60,069 nt of DNA from the NCBI GenBank assembly GCA_003222895.1, contig QHXI01000057.1, positions 1,848 through 61,916 on the forward strand, written 5' to 3'. This document shows positions 46,318 to 53,391 of the stretch, piece after piece. Each line of letters starts with the position of its first letter. The stretch's first letter is position 1. Source of the stretch: Acidobacteriota bacterium (GTDB lineage Bacteria; Acidobacteriota; Blastocatellia; Pyrinomonadales; Pyrinomonadaceae). Made by a program: the position numbers and the translations under genes. The notes beneath the pieces were generated by a model, which worked only from the letters and a program-made list of their open reading frames with translations, was not told the origin of the DNA and ran no database searches.

Positions 46318-46492
46318 CTGTCGGAGTAAAGCCGCGGAGCGGCGAAATATTTATAGACAACCGTGACCTGACAATTTCTATTAACCCGACTTGAGCGAAA
46401 TGCCGGGCATTTCGCTCAAGTCAGAAAATCTGAAAAACGAAAGCGTGCTCCGATCTATGAATATTTCGTGCCTACGGCACTTTTTCCGACAG
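46318..46492. repeat. 175-bp palindromic MITE-like element, copy A
   Basis: Terminal inverted repeats at 46318-46356 and 46455-46492 begin CTGTCGGA and end (C)GAAATATTTATAG / CGAAATATTCATAG. Each end contains its own mini-hairpin: GCCG-cggag-CGGC on the left, GTGCC-gta-GGCAC (complement strand) on the right. In the middle lies a near-perfect palindrome at 46388-46422, 17-bp arms around one base. Element type resembles REP/MITE repeats mobilised in trans. Confidence 0.75.
46388..46422. repeat. Central palindrome of copy A
   Basis: GACTTGAGCGAAATGCC is followed by one G and then its exact reverse complement, giving 17-bp arms and no real loop, so a cruciform or a very stable RNA hairpin is possible. 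Confidence 0.85.
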
Positions 46493-46560
46493 AGTCCAAA
46501 GCGAGGTGTGAATAAGAGATTTCGAAACCCAACCCAATCTGCTTGTCCGAAAGGAACCCT

Positions 46561-48750
46561 ATGCGATCTCGTCTCTTGCTAGTCATTGTTTCGATCACGA
46601 TTCTCGTCACGCCGGTTTTTGGGCAAAAGCGAAACATCACTGAGAAAGACTTATTCAACTTCGTGTGGATTGCCGATCCGCAAGTTACGATGGACGGATC
46701 GCGTATCGCGTTTGTGCGTGTGACGGTGAATGCGAAAAAGGATGGATACGACACGGCGATTTGGAGCGTGGCGACTGCGAGCGGCGAGTCGCGCCAACTA
46801 ACGGCTGGTCCAAGAGACTCTTCACCGCGTTGGTCGCCTGACGGCTAGTACATCTGTTTCGTGCGCGCGCCTGAGAAAGACGGCCGGCCCGACGCGCCGC
46901 AGTTGTTCATGATGTCGATGCAGGGCGGGGAAGCGTGGCAATTCACTTCGTTGCCGCGCGGCGCGGGCGGGCAGCAATGGTCGCCGGATGGAAAGATGAT
47001 CGCGTTTAGTAACGGCGCAACTACGGAAGAGTTGGCGAAGCAGAAAGAAACTATGCCTGTGCCGGCACCGGCGAGCTCGACACAGCAAACCGGATCGCCA
47101 ACCCCGGTTGCTTCTCCGAAACCTTCCGCCGAACGCGAGAGCGACGTGCGCGTAATCACTCGCGCGGTTTATCGATCGAACGACTCAGGCTATCTCGACT
47201 TCAAACATCCTTCGCACATTTGGATCGTGAACGCGCCACGGACCGGCGAAGACAAAGTCACGCCGACGCAACTCACCAGAATGAAATACAGCGACGGCAA
47301 CGTGACCTGGGCCAAAGACGGCAAATCGATCTATTTCGTTTCGGATCATCGCGACGAGGCGTACTACGACTTGCCGAAAACCGACCTCTACAACGTTCCG
47401 GTGGAAGGTGGCCAGGCATCGCGAATTACAACCTTCGATATGGGCGCGGCTGCTTTTTCGTTGAGCCCGAATGGAAAGCAAGTTGCCTTTTATGCTTCTA
47501 AGAATCGGCCGGTTCAGTCTTACACCGAACCGGACTTGTGGGTTTTGGATCTCATCGGTGAAGCTCAACCGCGAAATCTTACGGCGAATTTTGATTGGGA
47601 TTTGGGTGGAGGAGTCGGCGGAGACAACAGCGCGCCGCGAGGTGGCGGAGGATTTCCGCCAGTTTGGTCTGCCGACGGCAAACGGATCATCGCGTTGTAC
47701 GGCAAGGAAGGGAAAGCGAATCTCGGCTCGTTCGATGTCGCGACCGGAAAAGAAACTGACGTCACGACTGGCAATCAGGCGGTGCTCAGTTTTCGCGCGC
47801 CGAAAGATGGATCAAAGTTCGCGCTCTTGATTTCCACGCCGACGCGCATCGGTGATCTATTCTGGCTCGATAAGCCGGGCGCGGCGCTGAAGCAACTGAC
47901 CCACGTCAACGATGAATTATTTTCAAAGCTCAATCTCACCGAGCCGGAAGAGATTTGGTACACGAGTTTTGACGGCAAGAAGATTCACACGTGGGTGCAG
48001 AAGCCGCCCAACTTTGATGCTAATAAAAAATACCCGCTCATACTCAACATTCACGGTGGACCGCACGCCGCATACGGTTGGGTATTCGATCATGAATTTC
48101 AGTGGATGGCGGCGAAGGGTTACGTCGTTCTGTATCCGAATCCGCGCGGCAGCACGACGTACGGTCAGGATTTCGGCAACATCATTCAGTATCACTATCC
48201 CGGCGACGACTTCAAAGATTTGATGGCCGGCGTCGACGAACTGCTCAAACGTGGTTACATCGACGAGAAGAAACTCGGCGTCACGGGCGGGAGCGGCGGC
48301 GGTCTGTTGACTGATTGGACCGTCGGTCACACGACACGATTCGCGGCGGCGGTGGCGCAACGCGACATCGCGAGTTGGGCCGACTGGTGGTACACGGCTG
48401 ACTTCACTCTGTTTCAACCGAGCTGGTTCAAAGCGCCGCCGTTCGAAGATCCCGAAGATTACAAAGCGCGCTCGCCAATCACTTACATCAATGACGTAAA
48501 GACACCGATGATGTTCATTCTCGGCGAAGCCGATTGGCGCACGCCTACGTACGCCGGTGGCGAAGAGATGTTTCGCGCGCTCAAATACAAAAAGATTCCC
48601 ACAGTGATGGTGCGCTTTCCGAACGAGACGCATGAACTCTCGCGCTCAGGCCAACCATGGCATCGCATCGAGCGGCTCGAGCACATCGTCGGCTGGTTTG
48701 ATAAGTGGCTGATGGGAATGCCGAAGCCGGAATATGAAGCAGTGCAGTAA
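46561..48750 (+). pseudogene. Secreted S9-family prolyl oligopeptidase, in-frame TAG
   Basis: A signal-bearing peptidase (MRSRLLLVIVSITILVTPVF) of 729 codons: TolB/WD-like propeller (SRIAFVRVTVNAKK; WSPDGKMIAFSNG) and an alpha/beta-hydrolase domain with Ser in VTGGSGGGLLTDW, Asp in GEADWRTP and His in NETHELSR. At 46846-46848 a TAG interrupts SPRWSPDG*YICFVRAPE, where relatives have Lys (AAG would need one change). The frame is open on both sides of the TAG and nothing else is decayed. Either a nonsense mutation, base-calling error, or read-through. A GTG at 46861 could restart a truncated, non-exported form. Confidence 0.85.
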
Positions 48751-48762
48751 CCAAAAACGCAG

Positions 48763-48783
48763 TTGGCCCGTTAGCCGGTTTTT
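48763..48783 (+). terminator. Weak terminator-like hairpin after the S9 gene
   Basis: TTGGC-ccgtta-GCCGG forms a 5-bp stem with two G-U pairs, followed by TTTTT. Position, 12 bases after the S9 stop, fits a terminator, but the stem is short. Confidence 0.35.
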
Positions 48784-48816
48784 CAATAGTTAGCCTATTG
48801 TTTGAAAGGAGAGACT

Positions 48817-49647
48817 ATGCCCAACTTGAGTGGAACCGTCGTTGAGAGCAGCGATCTCAACGCATTACCTTTTCCAGGACACATCATCGAGCGAGACGAC
48901 CCGGACACCAACATCGTTCGGCCGTTACAGCACCGTCTAAACGAAGTCGGCTGCGGTCCCATAGACGAGAACGGAGGGTTTGGCGACCAGACCGAAAGCG
49001 CTGTCCGACTGTTCCAAGCGCGCTTTTCCGACTCTGATAATCAGCCGCTAAGAATAGACGGCAGGGTTGGCTCACTGACATGGGGGCGGCTCTTCGGGGT
49101 GGACACGGTCCCAACGGTGATCCAGCCGGCTACCAATCTTGCACAGGGTGTGTTGGATATTGCGCGCTCGCAGATCGGCGTTCTCGAACAGCCGCTCGGT
49201 TCGAACCGGGGCCCTCAGGTTGATCAATACGTTCGCGCGACTGGCCTGGACCCCAGTGGCCATTTTCCTTGGTGCGTGTGCTTCGCCTTCTTCTGCTTTA
49301 AGCAGGCGGCCGAAAAACTCAAGCGCACCAATCCGATGATCAGAACTGCGGGCGTGCTTGACCTGTGGAACCGTGCAGGTGATCAGCACGTGCCTCGCGT
49401 GACGACTAACGAGGCCATGAACAATCCGGCGCTCGTCAATCCCGGACAGATCTTCGTGATTGACACGCCCCCGCCGGGCGGAGCTGGACACGCCGGAATT
49501 GTGGAGAAAGTCCTGAGTGGTAAGCTGGTCACGATTGAGGGGAACACCAACGACAATGGCAGCCGTGAGGGCATTGGAGTATTCCGCCGCGAGCAGCGCA
49601 AGATCTCGAGCATCAACAAAGGCTTTGTAGACTTCACTCGCGCTTGA
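48817..49647 (+). CDS. Peptidoglycan-binding + CHAP amidase/endopeptidase without signal peptide
   Basis: A 276-residue enzyme. Residues about 25-90 form a PG_binding_1 module (VRPLQHRLNEVGCGPIDENG, GFGDQTESAVRLFQARF, DGRVGSLTWGRLFG), followed by a CHAP/NlpC-like domain with Cys in FPWCVCFAFF (about 153), His in GHAGIVEKV (about 225) and Asn in EGNTND. It should cut the peptide part of peptidoglycan. There is no signal peptide, the pattern of endolysins or injected effectors. The ATG at 48817 has AGGAGA. A duplicated end of the upstream S9 gene lies just downstream, suggesting it was inserted here. Confidence 0.82.
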   Translation: MPNLSGTVVESSDLNALPFPGHIIERDDPDTNIVRPLQHRLNEVGCGPIDENGGFGDQTESAVRLFQARFSDSDNQPLRIDGRVGSLTWGRLFGVDTVPTVIQPATNLAQGVLDIARSQIGVLEQPLGSNRGPQVDQYVRATGLDPSGHFPWCVCFAFFCFKQAAEKLKRTNPMIRTAGVLDLWNRAGDQHVPRVTTNEAMNNPALVNPGQIFVIDTPPPGGAGHAGIVEKVLSGKLVTIEGNTNDNGSREGIGVFRREQRKISSINKGFVDFTRA

Positions 49648-49703
49648 TTCAATTCGAGTGGCCCATTCTACGTCGCAACTTTCCGGGTGCGCGCAGGATC
49701 GGC

Positions 49704-49810
49704 TCAGGTCAACCGGGCATCACATCGAGCGGCTCGAGCACATCGTCGGCTGGTTTGATAAATGGCTGATGGGAATGCCGAAGCCGGAATATGAAGTGAC
49801 GGCGCAGTAG
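49704..49810 (+). pseudogene. 3' fragment of a second S9 peptidase gene
   Basis: This stretch nearly repeats the end of the S9 gene (48640-48750): it encodes IERLEHIVGWFDKWLMGMPK followed by PEYE, differing only at a few bases and at the tail (VTAQ instead of AVQ). One base is missing upstream (CCGGGCAT versus CCATGGCAT), so the frame is broken before it. Together with the upstream copy it brackets the CHAP gene. Confidence 0.75.
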
Positions 49811-49918
49811 CGTACGTCTTGAAGATGGTACAATTTGCCGCGCAGAACTTCATTGCTATGAAGCGCATGGCATCGGGCGAAAGAAGCTGAAGATCAAACA
49901 GTACCTGGATTAACCGAC

Positions 49919-50167
49919 ATGAGCACCACGATCACCTCGTACGTCCTATGCATCGACGATGGCGGTTACGCCGAGTCGTTGGAAGTTAGAAAAATCTATC
50001 CGGTGCTGCCTGACGATAAAGCCGCTTCGCGAGATTATGTGCGCATTATCGATGAGACGGGCGAGGACTATCTGTACCCAATGAAGTACTTTGTTCCGCT
50101 TAGTCTTTCCGCAGACGTAATTGGCGCGCTGACGGCGCGCAGTATTGACACCAACACCAACCGCTAG
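49919..50167 (+). CDS. Small conserved hypothetical protein
   Basis: An 82-residue soluble protein: SYVLCIDDGGYAESLEVRKI then YPVLPDDKAASRDYVRIIDE and TGEDYLYPMKYFVPLSLS. The pattern (C-I-x-x-x-G-Y-x-x-S-L-E-x-x-K-x-Y-x-V-L-P-D) is one I associate with small stand-alone proteins in many bacteria; it likely forms a small beta barrel of the SH3 type. No function known. No clear ribosome site precedes the ATG. The next gene follows after 24 bases on the same strand. Confidence 0.7.
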   Translation: MSTTITSYVLCIDDGGYAESLEVRKIYPVLPDDKAASRDYVRIIDETGEDYLYPMKYFVPLSLSADVIGALTARSIDTNTNR

Positions 50168-50191
50168 TTCCAATTGTCCGCTTCGCTTGCG

Positions 50192-50563
50192 ATGAGACGA
50201 GTCAACAGCATTATCTATGCTGTCCTGGGTGCGATTGCGATCATCTACGGTGTCGCAAATCTGCTTTTTCCGACCTTCATGGTTCCGGAATCCGCGCGAT
50301 CGTTTCCGCTATCGCACATCCTGCGAGAGCAAGCGGCTATGGCGATCTTCATCGGCTGCATGTTTCTGTGGTGCATCTTCAACTATGAGCGAAGAGCGTC
50401 CGCGCATTACTTCCTGATGGTCTTTGCATTTCTGTTGGCAGGAATTCACTGGTTTGATTATCTGAACGGCCATTTGAATTGGATGGCGCCGCTCTACAAC
50501 ACAGTGCCGTTCGTCGTGCTGGTGCTTATGGCGGTTAAGATGAAGTCGCGCGCCGAGGTGTGA
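50192..50563 (+). CDS. Hypothetical four-helix membrane protein
   Basis: A 123-residue protein opening MRRVNSIIYAVLGAIAIIYG, with four predicted helices (about 5-25, 47-67, 74-94, 100-118) separated by short loops, and a loop containing PESARSFPLSHILREQAAMA. The overall size and layout resemble small DUF-type integral membrane proteins such as DoxX-like or DUF4345-like ones, but I cannot name the family. The ATG at 50192 is preferred over an upstream TTG. It follows the 82-residue protein gene closely, so they may be co-transcribed. Confidence 0.6.
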   Translation: MRRVNSIIYAVLGAIAIIYGVANLLFPTFMVPESARSFPLSHILREQAAMAIFIGCMFLWCIFNYERRASAHYFLMVFAFLLAGIHWFDYLNGHLNWMAPLYNTVPFVVLVLMAVKMKSRAEV

Positions 50564-50605
50564 CCGATTGTGTGCGTTGCGTTCCGGGATAAAAGGATTG
50601 TCTTT

Positions 50606-50751
50606 GCGCCGTAGGCGCGAAATGTTTATAGAAAACGTCCTGTATTTTTAATATTAGTTGCTCCGAAATAGCGAAATGATTTCGCTCTTTCGGAGCAACC
50701 TATGATCCGGGCGATGTGCGCAGCTATAAATATTCGGCTCCTACGGAGCCG
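50606..50751. repeat. Palindromic MITE-like element, copy B
   Basis: Same layout as copy A. Left end at 50606-50631 holds GCGCC-gta-GGCGC then GAAATGTTTATAG; right end at 50724-50751, on the other strand, holds GGCTCC-gta-GGAGCC then GAATATTTATAG. The centre is a palindrome at 50657-50699 (12-bp and 7-bp stems around a three-base loop) whose sequence is unlike copy A's. The mini-hairpin stems differ between copies while keeping base pairing. Confidence 0.75.
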
Positions 50752-51070
50752 CGGGTTGGTTGAGAAACTCGCGAATCAAACGTTGTTCTTTCTCGTCTTT
50801 GATTCGCGTGAAGAGTTTCGTCCCGAGCTTCGTAATCGTCTCTGCCTTATCAAACGGAAGCTTGTCGTAAACCTTGCCGCCCTGAAAGTGACAGGGCTGG
50901 CAGCGAGCTTGAAAGATCGGTTTGATCTCTGAATCGAAATCAGGCCTTGTCGTTCGGGCGGTAAACGAGAAGCCGGCTGCGATATTCGCGCGTGAGTTCG
51001 ATCTAACAACCAGGCAGGCTGCAAGTCCGACGGCGAGAAGTAGTGTTGCGACTACGAGCAGCGATCTCAT
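50741..51070 (-). CDS. Small c-type cytochrome lipoprotein
   Basis: A 109-residue protein. The N-terminus MRSLLVVATLLLAVGLAACL has a lipobox (LAAC), so it is probably lipid-anchored in the envelope. The mature part has one haem-binding CQPCH in PIFQARCQPCHFQGGKVYDK, typical of small planctomycete/acidobacterial cytochrome domains. No clear axial Met is found. The start at 51070 is preferred to an upstream ATG at 51094. The last four codons and TAG stop lie within repeat copy B. It would shuttle electrons or serve as a c-type domain of an unknown redox chain. Confidence 0.72.
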   Translation of the reverse strand: MRSLLVVATLLLAVGLAACLVVRSNSRANIAAGFSFTARTTRPDFDSEIKPIFQARCQPCHFQGGKVYDKLPFDKAETITKLGTKLFTRIKDEKEQRLIREFLNQPAAP

Positions 51071-51204
51071 CGCCGCAATCCTACACCTGATCACCCGTCT
51101 GTCGATGTAAAGTTTTGTAAAGTTTTTGCTTCGGGGATCTTATTGCGTGATTGTTTGGAATTGCTTCACCGATCTCCTCATCAAGAATTGTCAGCTATCG
51201 ATAC

Positions 51205-51231
51205 CAGCGCGAAGCTGATTGCTTCGCGCTG
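51205..51231. repeat. Palindrome near the convergent region of the cytochrome and secreted-protein genes
   Basis: CAGCGCGAAGC-TGATT-GCTTCGCGCTG is a perfect 11-bp inverted repeat, just past the stop of the minus-strand gene at 51256. It has no T run, so it is not a standard terminator. Confidence 0.45.
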
Positions 51232-51255
51232 ATCATGACGCTATTTCAAAAGCGA

Positions 51256-52077
51256 TCATTTCGGGAGGTGTTGCGGCCTGCCCTGCCGACCGCCGGTCTG
51301 GTTGCAGATCCAGTCGCCGGTGGCGTCCTTGAAGCAGGAGTAAGTCATGTTTTCATAATTCGTCTTTAGGAGTTCTCCTTTAAAGCCAGTCGGCGCGTAA
51401 CCGGGATAATTCTCACAGACGAGATACGTAGCTTTGACCGCATAGACCGCTCCGCCGTCAACTCCATTGGGCCCATCCGGGTTATTGATCATGTGGTGGT
51501 ACGGATGGGTCGCGCCTAACTTGAAATCATCGAAATGAACGCTGACCGAAACGTTCTTGTTGTTCTCATCGCGGCTTTTGCCATTCTTTTCGTATCTGGC
51601 GTCGACGAGGCGCTTGAAGATCGCCGCCTGCGATGTGCCTTTGAGGTCATCAGACGCTGGACACGAGACCGCGCCTGCCTGGACGGGGTCGGTTGTAGTT
51701 TGAGTGTTTGTGGTCTGGTCTTCAGTTTTATTATTTGCTGCGGCAGGCGCGTCGGCTCCCTGCGGAGCGCGAATCCACTGCGTATCAACGAAACGAAGCC
51801 GCATTTCACGACCATCCTCATTCACCTTGACGATATAGCCGCCGAAGCGATCTTCAGGGTTATACAATCTGACGATGGTTGCCTTACGCCAAGTCGCATT
51901 TTTTTCAGCTCCGGGGTAATTACCGTGCTGAAATGTATCAACTTCTACGCGGTCGCCGACTTTGAATCGTGCATCGCCTTGCGCGGTCGCCCGTGAGCTG
52001 GTAACGAGAGATAAAGCGATTAATGTCGCGGCAAGAACGAGCGCTGGAATCAGTATCTTATAACTCCTGGTTTTCAT
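51256..52077 (-). CDS. Hypothetical secreted protein with Tudor/SH3-like N-terminal domain
   Basis: A 273-residue protein with a signal peptide (MKTRSYKILIPALVLAATLI ... RATAQG). The first mature domain (FKVGDRVEVDTFQHGNYPGA ... ATIVRLYNPEDRFGGYIVKV) looks like a small beta barrel of the SH3/Tudor kind. A Gln/Thr/Asn linker follows, then a Cys-containing C-terminal domain (SCPASDDLKG ... HFDDFKLGATHPYHHMINNP ... TYSCFKDATGDWICNQT). No known catalytic motif. ATG is preceded by an AGGAGAAACGAA site. Confidence 0.65.
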   Translation of the reverse strand: MKTRSYKILIPALVLAATLIALSLVTSSRATAQGDARFKVGDRVEVDTFQHGNYPGAEKNATWRKATIVRLYNPEDRFGGYIVKVNEDGREMRLRFVDTQWIRAPQGADAPAAANNKTEDQTTNTQTTTDPVQAGAVSCPASDDLKGTSQAAIFKRLVDARYEKNGKSRDENNKNVSVSVHFDDFKLGATHPYHHMINNPDGPNGVDGGAVYAVKATYLVCENYPGYAPTGFKGELLKTNYENMTYSCFKDATGDWICNQTGGRQGRPQHLPK

Positions 52078-52249
52078 TTCGTTTCTCCTCTAGTTTGTTG
52101 ATTGGATCCTTTAATGTGCTTCCGCCACGCCGATCAGCCGCAGCACTCACACTGCATTAAACAAGATCAGTAGGCTATCGACTTCAGATGGTCTGGCGGA
52201 TTCCAGAGAAGCTGAGAATGGAGTGAGCTATGCTCGATTCGGTAACACT

Positions 52250-52611
52250 ATAATGCGTCAGCAGTGGTTCCGCATAGCGGCTCCATTCAAACAAGCAGCG
52301 CCGAGCCGTCGAGTTCCATTGACGCGGGCGGATGGCACTCAACCTGAGCCGGACAAGGCCGCTGAGAAAAGCGCAATACTCTGGGACAGATGTATTCGCA
52401 ACTAGGCGTGTCTCGCGCAGTGCTGGCAACCAAGACGGGCGCGAGTAAACAGCCCGCACACAGGCAGGCAGCAAAAGACGCACATCAGAAGAGCCTCGAC
52501 ATCTATCTGAACATGAAAAGCAAAGGCACGCTCGGCGTTTCCGATGCCGCCAAACCGGATGAACTCGCGAACGAGATTGCAAAGTGTGATGCTGCTTTGA
52601 ATCGCAAGTGA
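52250..52611 (+). pseudogene. C-terminal remnant of a Ser/Thr-kinase-associated TPR protein
   Basis: The clear part (52390-52611) reads MYSQLGVSRAVLATKTGASK, then KDAHQKSLDIYLNMKSKGTL, then ANEIAKCDAALNRK, matching the end of the TPR tail commonly found on acidobacterial Ser/Thr kinases (a final TPR followed by IAKCDAAL). The upstream part is out of frame and too short to carry more repeats, so this is a 3' end fragment. Confidence 0.6.
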
Positions 52612-52624
52612 CTCGGAAGTATTT

Positions 52625-52698
52625 TGGCGTCCCGCACGAGAGTCGAACACCTGTTACCGCTGTGAAAGAGAAGGGACCTGTTGTAATCCAATGGAACT
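52625..52698 (-). pseudogene. Degraded tRNA-Glu (TTC) remnant
   Basis: On the minus strand the 3' half reads CTTTCAC (anticodon TTC loop), AGCGGTAACAGGTG, TTCGAC (T-loop) and GGGACGCCA, a close match to bacterial tRNA-Glu ending in encoded CCA. The T stem and anticodon stem have mismatches and the 5' acceptor arm does not pair with the 3' end, so it is unlikely to be functional. Confidence 0.7.
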
Positions 52699-52961
52699 TA
52701 GCGGCATGGATAGCACTTTACCGCACTTGAAGGACTCAGGGGAACGCCTATTGGACCTTTAATGGACCGTGCTTCCCGTTGGGGAGCTCCGCTGATTTCG
52801 TTAGCGGGCAACGGATTTTAAGTCTCAAAACGTTTGTTTCAGCCTGTTCTCCTAAATTCGGGCCCGTGACGATTCATTCGTATTTTCGCATGATCTCTTC
52901 GGGTTAGCTGGTGTGCGTTCGGCTTAGTTTGTGTGAGTTGGCACACTATTGGCACGCTGGG

Positions 52962-53016
52962 CTTTTATCCGCTTTGACACGGTAGGGGATCTGGGGTTCA
53001 AATCCCAATTCGCCTA
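52962..53016 (+). pseudogene. tRNA-like 3' end fragment
   Basis: TTTGACACGGTAGGGGAT then CTGGGGTTCAAATCCCA resembles an anticodon loop with GAC (Val) followed by a T arm with the TTCAAAT loop, and the end CGCCTATTA would be an acceptor end, but the stems pair poorly and no CCA is present. Probably a fragment left by recombination at a tRNA 3' end. Low certainty. Confidence 0.35.
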
Positions 53017-53391
53017 TTATTCTATGCGTTGCTCAAGTATTTAGACCCATCGATCCGTCCTCACTTCCCCCGAATTTGGCAGGCTCTTCCCAGACTTCAA
53101 ACTCAATTGCTGTTGCGACTGACCTTATCCGAGATTACTGCACAAGTTGGGTCGAAAAGGAGAATGATGCCCCTCGAAGTAGCAGGGCATCCTTAAATGG
53201 GTCGCCGGCTCAAGGTGAGATGGGATAACAGCGAGTAGCCTCGGGGCTGGGAACCCAAGGCTGCCTGCCGAAAGCTACTGCCGCATGTCACTTCAATTCT
53301 CGATAGGGACCCAGACTGTTCGTAATGCAGGGCAACAACCCGCACATGTGGAGATAAGAGGTTGTACGCTCAAAAAATTAAGCAGATCCGC

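Larger units (their letters stand above)
52078..53391. other. 1.3-kb gene-poor scar region
   Basis: This region contains no intact gene. It holds a decayed Ser/Thr-kinase/TPR fragment, a tRNA-Glu remnant, a tRNA-like 3' end in the opposite orientation, and a structured stretch around 53230-53280. Such mixed fragments are typical of a former integration site or repeated insertion/deletion, and the two large unrecognised genes begin just beyond it. Confidence 0.6.

Noticed and set aside
30969-49647. Prophage, because of the GH24-type lysozyme and the CHAP endolysin-like enzyme
   Set aside because: No capsid, terminase, portal, tail or integrase genes are visible; the two genes are 17 kb apart among cellular genes.
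51205-51231. Terminator for the gene ending at 51256
   Set aside because: The hairpin is perfect but no T run follows on either strand; listed as a repeat only.
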